A stretch of 64,000 nt of DNA from the NCBI GenBank assembly GCA_021732995.1, contig JAKFWA010000073.1:1-64000 (forward strand), given 5' to 3'. The DNA is from Planctomycetaceae bacterium. Its GTDB lineage: Bacteria; Planctomycetota; Planctomycetia; Planctomycetales; Planctomycetaceae. Of this stretch, positions 1 to 9,271 are shown in pieces (within the stretch, counting starts at the first letter, position 1; the number at the start of each line of letters is the position of its first letter). The notes under the pieces are model-generated. The model was not told the origin of the DNA and made no database searches. It saw only the letters and a program-made list of their open reading frames with translations. The position numbers and the translations under genes were made by a program.

Positions 1-2
1 CA

Positions 3-128
3 TCCGTGCTCGACGACATCCGCGACCGAGCCCGCTACTGGGGGTGGTCGATAGGCAAAGCCTTCGGAGAACCATTCGCCGCCAGCGAATCCCTCGGCCT
101 TGCCAGCCTGCGTGACCTTCTGAAGTAG
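3..128 (+). CDS. 3' end of an unidentified protein
   Basis: An open frame enters from the left edge and ends at a TAG at 126-128, giving about 41 C-terminal residues (it ends SLGLASLRDLLK). The piece contains an Arg/Trp-rich stretch (RARYWGWSIGK) and looks like an ordinary soluble tail. I do not recognise the family and too little is present to assign a role. It is convergent with the Hint-domain remnant that ends at 277, and the 148 bases between them hold nothing I can identify. Frame continuity to the window edge is the only evidence. Confidence 0.45.
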   Translation, partial: SVLDDIRDRARYWGWSIGKAFGEPFAASESLGLASLRDLLK

Positions 129-276
129 AGCCAAGGGTCACACGCTGATTCGGGTAGTACTCAGAGGCGAGGGGGTGGCGCACAAGGGGTCGCTTGACGC
201 TGCCGAGGATACCTAATGCACGTGCAATGAATACCTGCGATCGACCGGCCTGTGAGCTGTTGGAATCCGTATTAGA

Positions 277-687
277 CTATTCTGATGCGACTACGGGCTT
301 TGATTCGTCGGCTTCAAACTTGCTTAACCCCGGCGCGACGTTGTTGGTTGGGCGAGGCGAGAACAAATCTTGGACCAGCAGTCCGCTGTTTCCAACGAAA
401 TATGTATGAAAGTCAGCCACCACGAGATTGTGGACAGGCTCAATTCCGGGCTCTGCTTCGACTTCAGAGATCCGCTGACTTCCACGCACCGCGTGCAGGA
501 AATCATTTCGTTTAAGATCGCGCCCGCGCTTCCAACGTTCGCCAGCCTGCCAATGCTGATGACCCGGAGTCGAGACGATCTGGTCGTCTCCCAAGTTGAT
601 GCGTAGCGTTCGTTGATTGGGATTGGTCGATGTCCGTAAGACCGGTTTCAAAGCCAACTCACCGCTTTCTGGATCTTGAGCGACAAC
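277..687 (-). pseudogene. C-terminal half of a Hint domain, truncated by the IS element
   Basis: Reading leftward from the IS edge at 687, the frame begins VVAQDPESGELALKPV, passes a TPGHQHW block, a segment rich in basic residues (AGERWKRGRDLK) and ends in a VHNLVVADFHTYFVG block plus a short tail. These are the middle and C-terminal blocks of Hint (Hedgehog/intein) domains of the type attached to large secreted or repeat proteins in planctomycetes. The N-terminal half, with the nucleophilic Cys/Ser and the first beta strands, is absent because the sequence stops at the TA target of the IS630 element. The terminal Asn of self-splicing inteins is also not visible (GNSGLLVQD). With no start, no nucleophile and no promoter this is almost certainly a dead remnant. 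The family call is firm; what the full protein was is unknown. Confidence 0.75.
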
Positions 688-689
688 TA

Positions 690-1869
690 GTGTTGCGACG
701 CCGAATTAAGGTTAATTATTGAAACGTTTGCGTCGGGTGGTGGTATTGATATGGCAACAAGGAGGAGGTTGCCATGAGACGTGCTGTTAAGATTGAGTTG
801 AGTGCTGACGAACGGGCGACGCTCGTGAAGTGGGCGAAGGGGCGGAGCACGCCGGCGCGGCTGGTGCTGAGGGCCAAGATCGTTCTCCAAGCGGCGCAGG
901 GGGAACTCAGTAAAGACATCGCTCAGGCACTGATGATTCCGGAGAAGACCGTTTGCAAGTGGCGGCGGCGATTCGCTCAACTGCGGTTGGCGGGTATCGA
1001 GCAAGATGCCCCACGCGGTGGTCGCAAGCCAACGGTGCGTTCAGCGCTGGAAGCGGAGATCATCCGCAAAACCACCACGGAGAAGCCGCGAAAAGGTGAG
1101 TTGTGGTCCACTCGCAGCCTGGCCAAGGCCGTCGGCACCAGTCAATCAACGGTCAATCGCGTCTGGCGAGATAACGGTTTGAAGCCGCATCTGTCGAAGA
1201 CCTTCAAGGTCTCCAACGATCCACAGTTTCCACAGAAGTTGGTGGACGTTGTCGGATTGTATTTGGACCCGCCGGAGAATGCCGTCGTCTTTTCTACGGA
1301 TGAGAAGTCGCAGATTCAGGCTCTGGATCGGACGCAGAAGAGTCTGCCGCTATTTCCCGGTCGGCTGAAGACGCTGACTCACGATTATAAGCGTCATGGG
1401 ACAACGACATTATTCGCGGCGATTGAGATGGCTCATGGCAAAATCATCGCTCAGTGCCAGCCTCAACATCGCCATCAGGAGTGGTTGAAGTTCCTGAAGC
1501 AGATCGAGGCCTCGGTTCCGAAGGGGTTGGAAATTCATATCATCGCGGACAATTACGCGACTCATAAGCATGCCACGGTAAGGGCTTGGCTGACGAAGCA
1601 TCCGCGCGTCCACATGCACTTTACGCCGACGAGCAGTTCGTGGCTGAACTTGATCGAGCGCTGGTTCGCAGAGATCACTCGCGAGGCGATTCGCCCTGGA
1701 GTATTCCGCAGCGTCAACGAACTAATCACCGTCATCATGGACTACGTCGCAGCCTGCAACGAGAATCCCAAGCCGCTGATCTGGACCAAGCCCGCCGAAG
1801 CCATTCTGGAAAAAGTCCGCCGCGCAAAAGCCGCCTTGGATAATTCCCCATCTGCGTGACTCACTACAC
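690..1869 (+). mobile_element. IS630-family insertion sequence, complete
   Basis: The element is about 1.18 kb, carries one intact transposase (774-1859) and is bounded by TA dinucleotides at 688-689 and 1870-1871, the target duplication expected of the IS630/Tc1 group. The ends read inward as GTGTTGCGACGCC on the left and GTGTAGTGAGTCA on the right (complement), an imperfect terminal inverted repeat that matches in the first four bases and at scattered positions after. The left terminus is 84 bp from the transposase start codon; the right terminus is 10 bp past its stop. Both flanks are interrupted genes: a Hint remnant on the left and an LRR unit on the right. The ends are inferred from the TA/IR logic, not from a second copy. 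Confidence 0.8.
774..1859 (+). CDS. IS630-family DDE transposase
   Basis: This 361-residue protein cuts and pastes the surrounding element at TA sites. The N-terminal 110 residues hold a helix-turn-helix region ([13 protein letters not shown]) and a second HTH ([17 protein letters not shown]). The catalytic RNase-H-fold core shows Asp176 in [16 protein letters not shown], Asp259 in [11 protein letters not shown] and Glu295 in [11 protein letters not shown], with 35 residues between the second Asp and the Glu, as usual for the IS630/Tc1 superfamily. A strong ribosome binding site (AAGGAGGAGG) lies just upstream of the ATG. Length and motifs are complete with no frameshift, so the enzyme looks functional. 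Many IS630 members need a programmed frameshift; this one is a single ORF. Confidence 0.95.
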   Translation: MRRAVKIELSADERATLVKWAKGRSTPARLVLRAKIVLQAAQGELSKDIAQALMIPEKTVCKWRRRFAQLRLAGIEQDAPRGGRKPTVRSALEAEIIRKTTTEKPRKGELWSTRSLAKAVGTSQSTVNRVWRDNGLKPHLSKTFKVSNDPQFPQKLVDVVGLYLDPPENAVVFSTDEKSQIQALDRTQKSLPLFPGRLKTLTHDYKRHGTTTLFAAIEMAHGKIIAQCQPQHRHQEWLKFLKQIEASVPKGLEIHIIADNYATHKHATVRAWLTKHPRVHMHFTPTSSSWLNLIERWFAEITREAIRPGVFRSVNELITVIMDYVAACNENPKPLIWTKPAEAILEKVRRAKAALDNSPSA

Positions 1870-1871
1870 TA

Positions 1872-2475
1872 GACTCTTCAATTTGACCTTTGAGAGGGTC
1901 GCGGCGTGCGCTGCGGTGAAGGACAATCCGCTGCAATTCAGATGCTCCAATCGCGGCAGCCTTTGTAACTCGGCCAACCCCTGTGGAGTCAGCCCCACGC
2001 CGTTGAGAATCGTCAGTTGCATTAATCCACATAATTGACCGAGCGTCTTCCCCGTGGCTTTGAGGCCAGGCTGGAGATGAGCAGCTTTTAGTTTCGTCAG
2101 GTTCCCTAACTCCGCAATCATCGAGTCATCGAGTGACGGACTACCAATGGAGATACTGCTCACCTCTGCCAATGCAGGTAGTCGGACCAGCTTCGCCATA
2201 CTGGCAGGTGAGAGCCGAGGCACGTCGAACCCAAAAAACTCCACCTTCAATCCTCTGGTCTGCATCGCCAGTTCATCCACGAGCAGATCGTCCTTATGCT
2301 CACCTTCCGATCCTCTCAAGTGGCCAGTGTGAGAAAGGTCGAGCGTACAAATCCGGAACTCCTCAGTTGGCAGCGATTGTTCGGGCGAGACTCGTAGAGG
2401 GCGAGGGCTGCCATTGCTGAGTAGCACCTCAAACGACATGGGCGGATTCAACGACCGGAGCCAATTCGCAGCGCG
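1872..2475 (-). pseudogene. Detached fourth LRR unit of the kinase gene
   Basis: Directly after the TGA that ends the kinase gene, the same frame continues without a break: the codons after the stop read RAANWLRSLNPPMSFEV and run about 200 residues to the IS edge. The segment repeats the plan of the three LRR units inside the kinase (compare TEWLRSIGSGG, AEWVLSKKGV and ANWLRAYDPQ), with the same linker, the same proline-rich strand and LRRs such as LPALAEVSSISIGS and LPRLEHLNCSG. It stops at KLKSLV because the IS630 element is inserted there. A TTG at 2451 could in theory start translation, but no good ribosome binding site is obvious. The best reading is the 3' part of a once longer kinase-LRR gene, separated by a nonsense mutation and then cut by the IS. 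Confidence 0.8.
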
Positions 2476-5400
2476 TCAATCAGCGTCGCCAGCTGGTGGA
2501 TCCCATTCGATTTTGCACTTCGGCAGAGCCCGTTGCAGATCGGCGACGCCAGCGGCTGTCACTTTGGTGTCGAACAGGTGCAGCAAGGTCAGACCGTCGA
2601 GTTTCTTGAGTTCCTGCAGCCCCTTGTCGGTGATTGGGTTCCTTGTGAGGGCGAGCGTCTTCAGTGACGGCATCTCAACGAAGCGGGCGGCCATGGCGTC
2701 ATCAATGCCCCCGTCATACGTCAGTAAGGTTTTCAAGTTTTTGAACTTGGTGATCGCAGTGAAATGGCGGTCGGTGTAACGCGGTCCGCCAGTCTGGAGG
2801 TAGTCCAGTTTGGTGAGCGGCTGCAGTTGCTCCAGGGCCTCTGCGGAAAGACCGGGGCAACCCAGCAGTGTCAGTCCCGTTAGCTCGGTAAGTTCTCGCA
2901 GTTGTCCGATCCCTTTGCTGGTCAACTTGGGCCCGGTCTCAGAAACAAGTTTGGACAAGGTTTTCAGTTTCGAGACTGCTGCCAGCACGTCGTCATCCAC
3001 AGCTTCGTTATGGAAGGTGAGACTCGTCAGATCGGCCAGTTCAGGATGACACAGTAGTTTGACCATGCCCGCCGATGTGAATGATCTCCCGCTCAGCATA
3101 AGCCCCTTGAGTCGAGTTCTCTGAAGATGCCCGGCCAATTCTTCCAGATAGGCATCTCCTTGCTCTTCGCATTTCTTACCGAACAAGTTGACGTAACCCA
3201 TTCGGAACGGCTCAGCGGGAATGGGCCGCCCTGGCACCACTTCGAACGGCAAGTTGTCACTGAAGTTTCCACCCCAGGTCAGTTGCGGGTCGTAGGCTCG
3301 GAGCCAGTTTGCGAGGATGTAGTTCGCATCTTCACCCAGGTATTCATTGACGATTTGGCATTCCGGCAGCGCCTGCTGCAGAGCCCGAATCGCGGGCGAC
3401 GGTACCTGGGGGTAGCCGAGGACCAGGGATTTCAGCGACTTGCATGCTGCCAGAGTCTTGAGGCTCGCATCAGTCAGGTTCCCACAGTCAGAGAGACGCA
3501 GCTTTTCGAGTTTGGGCAAACGAGCGAGGAGGGCTACGCCAGCATCGGTAATATCGCCGCGATAGACGGTGACGTCACGGAGCATCGGCAGCCTGGAAAC
3601 AGCTTCGGCCCAGGCATCGCACTGCTCCGACTGGAACATGAACTGTTCCAGGTTCGTGAACTTCGCGACGGTCGGAATGCCATCGACACCAACTCCGCCC
3701 GAATACAGCATCAGACTTTTCAACTCGGTGCGGCCGCTGAGTTGCGCCAATCCCTCCCCGGTGATTGGTTGCCGGCCGAGGTCTAGTGTTTCCAGATGAG
3801 AGAGCCCGGCGAGTCGTTGCAAATCGGCGTTGGCGATTTCATCAGCGTGGATGTTTGCTCCCACTGGGAGCAGCACTCCGGCGACGGTGAACGGTGCCTG
3901 CGGGAGTTCTTCCGGACGCTTCACATCCTGCGGTTCACCTTGCAAGCGGACCGTCACGACTCCCTTCTTGCTGAGGACCCACTCGGCGACGCGGCGTTCG
4001 GCGACGGGATCCGCGATTGCAAGACTGCTCTCGATCTTGCAGCTCGGCAGAGTCTTCTGCAGATCGGCAACTCCGGCGGCGGTGACTTTGGTTCCTTGCA
4101 GGTTCAGGATCTTCAGAGTCCTGATCGCCTGGAGTTCCGCCAGTCCCTTATCGGTGATCGGATTATGCGAGATGTCGAGCGTCTCCAGGTTCGCCATTGC
4201 AGCCAGATGCCGGACCATGGCGTCATCAACCTTCGACGCATGCAACTTCAAGTCGCGGAGACTCAATTTGGCGAGCGCAATTGTCTGCTGCTCAGTGCCA
4301 GTGATGGCGTTGAATCGTAACGAATTCAATTGTGGGACTTGTGAAAGTTCTTCAATGCCCTGAGCGCTGGGCGAGCCGTTGATCCAGGTAATCTCAGCCA
4401 ACTTGGGACAGGCTTTGAGAGCACTCATTCCCTTTCCGGTGAGGTCGGGCGAACCGGTCGTCGGCGATGCGGTCAATTCAATGCGACCCATGTTGGGCAA
4501 TTGGGCTAGGTGCTGAAAAATTCCGTCACCCAATCCAGAACAATCAAGTTGCACACCGATGGCCTCGGCGAACTCCGGCAGCCGGATGAGTTTTCCAAAA
4601 CCGGCTGTCGTCAGCGTCTGACTGTAGACTGTGACATCCAGGTTGATGCGGACCCCTTTCATCCGGTTGGCGACTTCATCGGCCAAACGATCACCGAGTT
4701 GTTCGATACCAGGACCTGAGAATGTTACTTTTCGAACAAGGAACGGCTTCGCGGGCAACGGCTCGTTATCGCGGACCCAATGGAAAGTGCCATCGATCAT
4801 GACACCAATCTCCCCACCCGAGCCGATTGAACGCAGCCACTCCGTCGCGCTGCGGTCGGGGTCGGTGGGCTTGGCGGCCATTGCTTCCCGCGGCTTCGTC
4901 GTGATCGTGACGATCGCCTTCTTGTTGCGACTGACCGTCACCTTCTTGTCTTCCATCTGCACCTGATCGCCGCCACCCGTCAATTCAACATTGTACTTGC
5001 CTTCCGCAATGCCAACCTTCCAGCCGTTGGCGGCGCTGGCTACTTCGGTGACGCCATTGCCTGTGACGGTGATCTTGATCTCCTTCTTCACATCCGCCGG
5101 AAGATCTTCCGGAATCTCAACAATCACATCTCCGTTCTGAGTCCTGATCGAAAACAGGATCACGCCCAGCAGCGCGACTCCGCCAAGCAAGGCGGCGATC
5201 AATGTCCCGCGTCGTCGAGACCGTGGTCCTTGAGACTCAGCGGCTTCCGCAAGCTTCGGATGTGCGTCACTCGTGGACGGCAACCGAATGGTTAAGAGTT
5301 CGGTGGCATCGTTGGCCTTGGCTTGCGGATCGAGAACAACGATCGCACCCGCAGCACCTTGCTGTTCATCCAGCAATGAGGAGAGATCTGCTCCAACAGC

Positions 5401-6519
5401 GAATGGTTTGAGTGCTGTGATGACATCGGCCGGAGTCGCAAAGCGGTCTTTGGGGTCTTTCGCGAGCATACGGTGAATGACGTCGGACAGACCCGCGCTG
5501 ACGTCCGGTCGCCGGTCGCGAATGGGCGGCGTTGATTCCGTGCTGAGCGCAACGAGCTTCTGCATCACCGACTTGTGAGGCCGTCCCTGGAAGACGGAGC
5601 CACCCGTCAACAACGCGTACAATGTGGTTCCCAGCGAGTAGATGTCGGCTCGGATGTCGACGCTGTGGCTGTTGTTAGCCTGCTCAGGAGCCATGTAGTC
5701 GATGGTTCCCATGATCTGGCCATCGCTGGTGAGGCCAGTTCCGGCTTCTTCCGCTTCAGCATCCGCCAGCAGTGCCAGTCCCAAGTCCAGCACTTTGACG
5801 ATCGGTGGTCCGAACTCCTGACGCGCCAACATCAGATTCGCCGGTTTGATGTCGCGATGGACCATTCCGCGCGAATGAGCCGCGTGCAGCCCCGTGGCTG
5901 CCTGAACCACCAGTTCGCAGGCTTCAGCGATCGGCAGCGGACCTTTCAGCTTCACCAAGTCGGAGAGGTCCGTACCAGCCACGTACTCCATCACCAGGTA
6001 ATGTAAACCATCGGCATCACCGGCATCCAAAGCGCGTACCAGATGCGGATGATCCAGCTTGCCGACCGCCTTCATCTCGCGCTCGAAGCGGTTCAGACTG
6101 TCACGGCGCTTGAGCCGTCCCTGTGAAAGAACCTTGATGGCGACGACTTTATCCAGCCGTGGGTGCAGCGCTTTGTAAACGGCGCCCATGCCACCTTCAC
6201 CAATTAGTTCCAGAAACTGATAGGCGCCGACGCCTTTCAATTCTGAAGACTCAGGTGTCTTCGACTGAGCCTTGCTGGGCTCCGCCGGTGTTTCGTCACC
6301 GATGCGGCAAGCCAGTTCTACCGCCCGTGCACACGCTGATTCCTGCAGATAGCGTTCCGGCGGCAACGGCAGGGCCAGTTGAGACGCCAGTGTTTCCAAT
6401 TCGGCACCCAAGGTGCCGAGATCCGAGTCGGTTGAGGCGTCGAGGCCGCTCTTCGCGTCCAACTCAGCCGACAGACCGTCAAGTTGCTGATTCTCGGGTA
6501 ATGGATTAGCGGCATTCAT
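2476..6519 (-). CDS. Membrane-anchored Ser/Thr protein kinase with C-terminal LRR units
   Basis: A 1347-residue Hanks-type kinase of receptor-like topology. Residues 1-98 are an acidic lead; the kinase domain (about 100-372) has a good glycine loop (GEGGMG, 107-112), Lys129 in AIKVL, HRDIKPAN with Asp223, a DLG variant of the DFG motif at 245-247, and the APE-type motif MAPEQ. A basic stop-transfer stretch and one membrane span follow at about 439-458. The outside part has a conserved strand-rich module (about 460-545), then three LRR-like units starting near 556, 841 and 1064, each opening with an E/N-W-L/V motif. It should phosphorylate cytoplasmic targets in response to something bound by the LRRs. 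It lies 89 bp downstream of an ECF sigma gene on the same strand, a pairing common in planctomycetes. The TGA at 2476-2478 interrupts what looks like a longer gene, because a fourth unit continues in frame after it. Confidence 0.92.
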   Translation of the reverse strand: MNAANPLPENQQLDGLSAELDAKSGLDASTDSDLGTLGAELETLASQLALPLPPERYLQESACARAVELACRIGDETPAEPSKAQSKTPESSELKGVGAYQFLELIGEGGMGAVYKALHPRLDKVVAIKVLSQGRLKRRDSLNRFEREMKAVGKLDHPHLVRALDAGDADGLHYLVMEYVAGTDLSDLVKLKGPLPIAEACELVVQAATGLHAAHSRGMVHRDIKPANLMLARQEFGPPIVKVLDLGLALLADAEAEEAGTGLTSDGQIMGTIDYMAPEQANNSHSVDIRADIYSLGTTLYALLTGGSVFQGRPHKSVMQKLVALSTESTPPIRDRRPDVSAGLSDVIHRMLAKDPKDRFATPADVITALKPFAVGADLSSLLDEQQGAAGAIVVLDPQAKANDATELLTIRLPSTSDAHPKLAEAAESQGPRSRRRGTLIAALLGGVALLGVILFSIRTQNGDVIVEIPEDLPADVKKEIKITVTGNGVTEVASAANGWKVGIAEGKYNVELTGGGDQVQMEDKKVTVSRNKKAIVTITTKPREAMAAKPTDPDRSATEWLRSIGSGGEIGVMIDGTFHWVRDNEPLPAKPFLVRKVTFSGPGIEQLGDRLADEVANRMKGVRINLDVTVYSQTLTTAGFGKLIRLPEFAEAIGVQLDCSGLGDGIFQHLAQLPNMGRIELTASPTTGSPDLTGKGMSALKACPKLAEITWINGSPSAQGIEELSQVPQLNSLRFNAITGTEQQTIALAKLSLRDLKLHASKVDDAMVRHLAAMANLETLDISHNPITDKGLAELQAIRTLKILNLQGTKVTAAGVADLQKTLPSCKIESSLAIADPVAERRVAEWVLSKKGVVTVRLQGEPQDVKRPEELPQAPFTVAGVLLPVGANIHADEIANADLQRLAGLSHLETLDLGRQPITGEGLAQLSGRTELKSLMLYSGGVGVDGIPTVAKFTNLEQFMFQSEQCDAWAEAVSRLPMLRDVTVYRGDITDAGVALLARLPKLEKLRLSDCGNLTDASLKTLAACKSLKSLVLGYPQVPSPAIRALQQALPECQIVNEYLGEDANYILANWLRAYDPQLTWGGNFSDNLPFEVVPGRPIPAEPFRMGYVNLFGKKCEEQGDAYLEELAGHLQRTRLKGLMLSGRSFTSAGMVKLLCHPELADLTSLTFHNEAVDDDVLAAVSKLKTLSKLVSETGPKLTSKGIGQLRELTELTGLTLLGCPGLSAEALEQLQPLTKLDYLQTGGPRYTDRHFTAITKFKNLKTLLTYDGGIDDAMAARFVEMPSLKTLALTRNPITDKGLQELKKLDGLTLLHLFDTKVTAAGVADLQRALPKCKIEWDPPAGDAD

Positions 6520-6608
6520 GCGACGGCTTTCAAAAGTTCCGAGCTGTCGATGCGAGGAAATCGCACCCTTACAGAGAGATGCGCTCGCGTTACGCGTTTT
6601 TTTGAACC

Positions 6609-7220
6609 CTACAGCACGCCGTCCAATTCTTCGCGTAACCGCTTTAAGACTCGGAACTTAGCCTGGCGAACAGCATTCTCTGTCAGTCCCAGGTCGGCGG
6701 CGACATCTGGAATGGAGCGTCCCTGCAGGGTGACCTGCGCAAACACATTCCACGTCGATTCGTTGAAATCACACCGAATCAACTCCACGGCTCGATGTAG
6801 AACTCGACGCCGAGTCTCCCCGTCGTCGGGTTCTTGCTCTGCCAGATCTGGAAATGGGATCGAGTGCTCGGCGAAGCGGACTTGCGCATCAGTACCGCCA
6901 AAGGCATGAGGAATATGGCCCTGCCGACGGTAGAAGAGGCGAATCTGGTTACGAGTAATGGTCCACAACCACCCTCGAAATGATCCGCCGGATTGTCCGT
7001 TGCCTCCGCCGCGAAACTCCGCGATCCCTTGAAACACCGAACGAAACACATCCTGCACGGCATCGGCTGCGTCGTTGTCCTGCAGTCCGGCTTTCCGACA
7101 CCAGCCGTAAACCACCGGACCATACAACGAGCTGAGTCGAACCCAGGCGTCTGCATCCAATCGGCGAACGCGCAGCAACAAGCTCGCGGACGTCATGCCA
7201 GGTTGGATGTCGGAAGTCAT
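6609..7220 (-). CDS. ECF-type RNA polymerase sigma factor
   Basis: A 203-residue sigma-70 family regulator of the extracytoplasmic-function class. Region 2 is seen in AADAVQDVFRSVFQGIAEF and the following FRGWLWTITRNQIRLFYRR, which contact the -10 element and core polymerase. Region 4 near the C-terminus holds the helix-turn-helix SIPDVAADLGLTENAVRQAK that reads the -35 element. The linker (about 100-140) is longer than in many ECF factors. There is no adjacent membrane anti-sigma gene; the next gene downstream is instead a transmembrane Ser/Thr kinase, which suggests control by phosphorylation, as has been proposed for kinase-linked ECF groups. The ATG at 7220 is the first in frame. The class is certain; the regulon is unknown. 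Confidence 0.93.
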   Translation of the reverse strand: MTSDIQPGMTSASLLLRVRRLDADAWVRLSSLYGPVVYGWCRKAGLQDNDAADAVQDVFRSVFQGIAEFRGGGNGQSGGSFRGWLWTITRNQIRLFYRRQGHIPHAFGGTDAQVRFAEHSIPFPDLAEQEPDDGETRRRVLHRAVELIRCDFNESTWNVFAQVTLQGRSIPDVAADLGLTENAVRQAKFRVLKRLREELDGVL

Positions 7221-7460
7221 TCAGGCGTCCCACGTGGGCGAATCTTGCAGGTCGCGGCTCAGACTATCTGATCTGACCCGGCAGAGGGAACATCAGCGAA
7301 CCGTTGGATCGAGGTTTCGTGGATTGAGTTAGCAATTGGTTAACGGCTGGAACATTCGCGGGGTGCTCAACCGTGAGTTGTTGCGGCCCGGTGGTAGCTC
7401 GGACTGCTATGCGGTATCACCCCTGCGGACACAGTTCCGGAGTGGCAAAGGAGAGCAGGC

Positions 7461-8453
7461 ATGCAGCGTCTTCTGAGAGTACTGGGAGCAACGGTTGGAG
7501 TTCTTCTCGTCTACAGAGTGGCCTTGGCGGGGGACGCGATTCTCGCATCGGGGTCGGCTCCGACGAAGGTTCTGCAGAGTGGTGCCGGCGAAGGACCGGT
7601 CTGGAATCCCAAGTTGGGCCTGCTGTTCAGCGGCGATGGACATATCAATCAACTGACGCGCGATGGACAGTTGAAAATCTACAGGGAAGGCGCAGGAACG
7701 AATGGCCTGCTGTTCGATCCTCAAGGGCGGCTGATTGCATGTGAGCATTCCGCGCGGCGGGTGACGCGCACCGAAGGCGGAAAAGTTTCTGTCCTGACAT
7801 CAGACTACGAGGGCAAGAAATACAATTCGCCGAACGATCTGACGTTGGATTCGAAGGGGCGTATCTACTTCACCGACCCGCGCTATGGTGATCGTTCCAG
7901 CATCGAAATGAAGGACTCCGCAGGTCGTGAGATCGAAGGCGTGTATCGAATCGATCCGGACGGCAAGGTGACTCGCATCATCGACAAGGAGTTACAACGC
8001 CCTAATGGTCTGGTCATCACTCCCGACGACAAGCATCTCTTCATCGCGGACAACCACAACAACGCCGTCGGGACGGCTCGCAAGCTGTATCGCTTCGATC
8101 TGGCTACGGATGGTTCCGTGGTTGAGAATTCCCGCAAGCTGATTTTCGACTGGGGTAACAGCCGCGGTCCAGACGGCATGGAGCTTGATCAGTCCGGGCG
8201 AGTGTTCGTCGCTGGCGGTTTGAACAAGCCGAATCCGCCCTTTGAAACGACTGATAGAAAAGGGGGCGTGTATGTGTTATCTGCCACGGGCTCGCTGCTG
8301 GAGTTCATCCCTATTCCGAACGATGAAGTGACCAACGTTGCTTTCGGGGGCGATGATCTGAAGACGCTGTTCGTCACTGCGGGCGGCACGTTGTGGTCCG
8401 TGCGAGTCAACGTCCCTGGCCGCTCACCTCTCGTGCCTGCGAAGTCCGAGTGA
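7461..8453 (+). CDS. Secreted SMP-30/gluconolactonase-like protein
   Basis: A 330-residue six-bladed beta-propeller of the SMP-30/gluconolaconase/LRE-like family, whose members hydrolyse sugar lactones using a divalent metal. The N-terminus (MQRLLRVLGATVGVLLVYRV up to ALAGD) is a signal peptide, so the protein should act outside the cytoplasm. The metal-binding positions of the family appear in order: Glu44 in GEGPVWNP, the Asn of NSPNDLTLD, the Asn of RPNGLVITPDD and the Asp of GPDGMELD. A good AAGGAGAG box sits before the ATG. It is transcribed divergently from the sigma-kinase pair and its end nearly meets trmB. The lactonase activity is inferred from the family; the substrate is unknown. 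Confidence 0.88.
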   Translation: MQRLLRVLGATVGVLLVYRVALAGDAILASGSAPTKVLQSGAGEGPVWNPKLGLLFSGDGHINQLTRDGQLKIYREGAGTNGLLFDPQGRLIACEHSARRVTRTEGGKVSVLTSDYEGKKYNSPNDLTLDSKGRIYFTDPRYGDRSSIEMKDSAGREIEGVYRIDPDGKVTRIIDKELQRPNGLVITPDDKHLFIADNHNNAVGTARKLYRFDLATDGSVVENSRKLIFDWGNSRGPDGMELDQSGRVFVAGGLNKPNPPFETTDRKGGVYVLSATGSLLEFIPIPNDEVTNVAFGGDDLKTLFVTAGGTLWSVRVNVPGRSPLVPAKSE

Positions 8454-8463
8454 GAAACGCGAT

Positions 8464-9144
8464 CTAACTCGCCGCGCTCCCGTCTTTACGCCTCCATACT
8501 CCGCGATGGATCGTGCTGCCGATGCGGCGTTTCTTGCGTTCGAAGCTGGTCTGGTAGTCCATGTTGTGAGTGGGCTCACGTTCCTCGGGCGTTGGCAGCG
8601 GGTCAAACAGCGCATGGTGGTTCATCAGCGCCGATGAGACTTCAAAGTACTCTTTGACGTCCGTCCAATGATGGAGTTCGCCACCGAACTCGATGATGTT
8701 CGCGCACCAGTTCACGAACTCGTCTGTGAAGATCCGGCGTTTGTGATGCCGACGCTTCCACCACGGGTCGGGAAAGTACACATGCACCGCACGCACGGAG
8801 TGTGGCTTGATCTGCTTGCCGAGCAGGATCGTCGCATCGCCGCCGATCACGCGGGCGTTCGGGGTGTTGCGTTTCAGCAATCGCATCGCACCGCGTCGGC
8901 CTTCTTTGAAGTCGAGTTCAATTCCCACGTAGTTTCGCTCGGGATGCTCTTGGCTGGCGTTGAACAGGAAGAGTCCGCGACCGCAGCCGACGTCGATCTC
9001 CACAGGCTGATCGTTGCCCCAGAACTCGGACCAATTGATGACGCCCTTGATGTCGCGACTGGCGATGAACCACGGTCGCATGTCCAGGGATTCAGGGATC
9101 TCAGGCGACGACGACTCCAAGTCAGCAGATTCCGCAGCACTCAC
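8464..9144 (-). CDS. trmB: tRNA (guanine-N7-)-methyltransferase
   Basis: This enzyme methylates N7 of G46 in the variable loop of tRNAs using S-adenosylmethionine. The SAM-binding motif [16 protein letters not shown] is followed by YVGIEL, and the family signature [17 protein letters not shown] is complete, with the substrate-binding region [10 protein letters not shown] after it. A C-terminal TSFERKKRR segment also fits. I place the start at a GTG at 9144 because a GAGGAG box lies seven bases before it; a TTG at 9165 would add seven residues but has no clear box. It is convergent with the lactonase gene, 10 bp apart, and sits downstream of the Nramp-like gene with a 127-bp gap. Confidence 0.93.
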   Translation of the reverse strand: MSAAESADLESSSPEIPESLDMRPWFIASRDIKGVINWSEFWGNDQPVEIDVGCGRGLFLFNASQEHPERNYVGIELDFKEGRRGAMRLLKRNTPNARVIGGDATILLGKQIKPHSVRAVHVYFPDPWWKRRHHKRRIFTDEFVNWCANIIEFGGELHHWTDVKEYFEVSSALMNHHALFDPLPTPEEREPTHNMDYQTSFERKKRRIGSTIHRGVWRRKDGSAAS

Positions 9145-9271
9145 AAACGCACTCCTCGCAATCAAGTTTGCATAGCCTCAGGTGGCAACACGCAATCGTA
9201 GCCACTCCGAGGTGGTGGGAGTTTCGAGCACCTCGCGTCCGCTTTCAATGACACTGCAGGCATTTCGCAAG

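Noticed and set aside
277-687. Hint remnant as part of a polymorphic toxin system
   Set aside because: No toxin tip, immunity gene or secretion leader nearby; the remnant lacks the catalytic half.
2476-2478. TGA in the kinase gene as selenocysteine
   Set aside because: It falls in a linker between LRR units, not at a redox site; a nonsense mutation is simpler.
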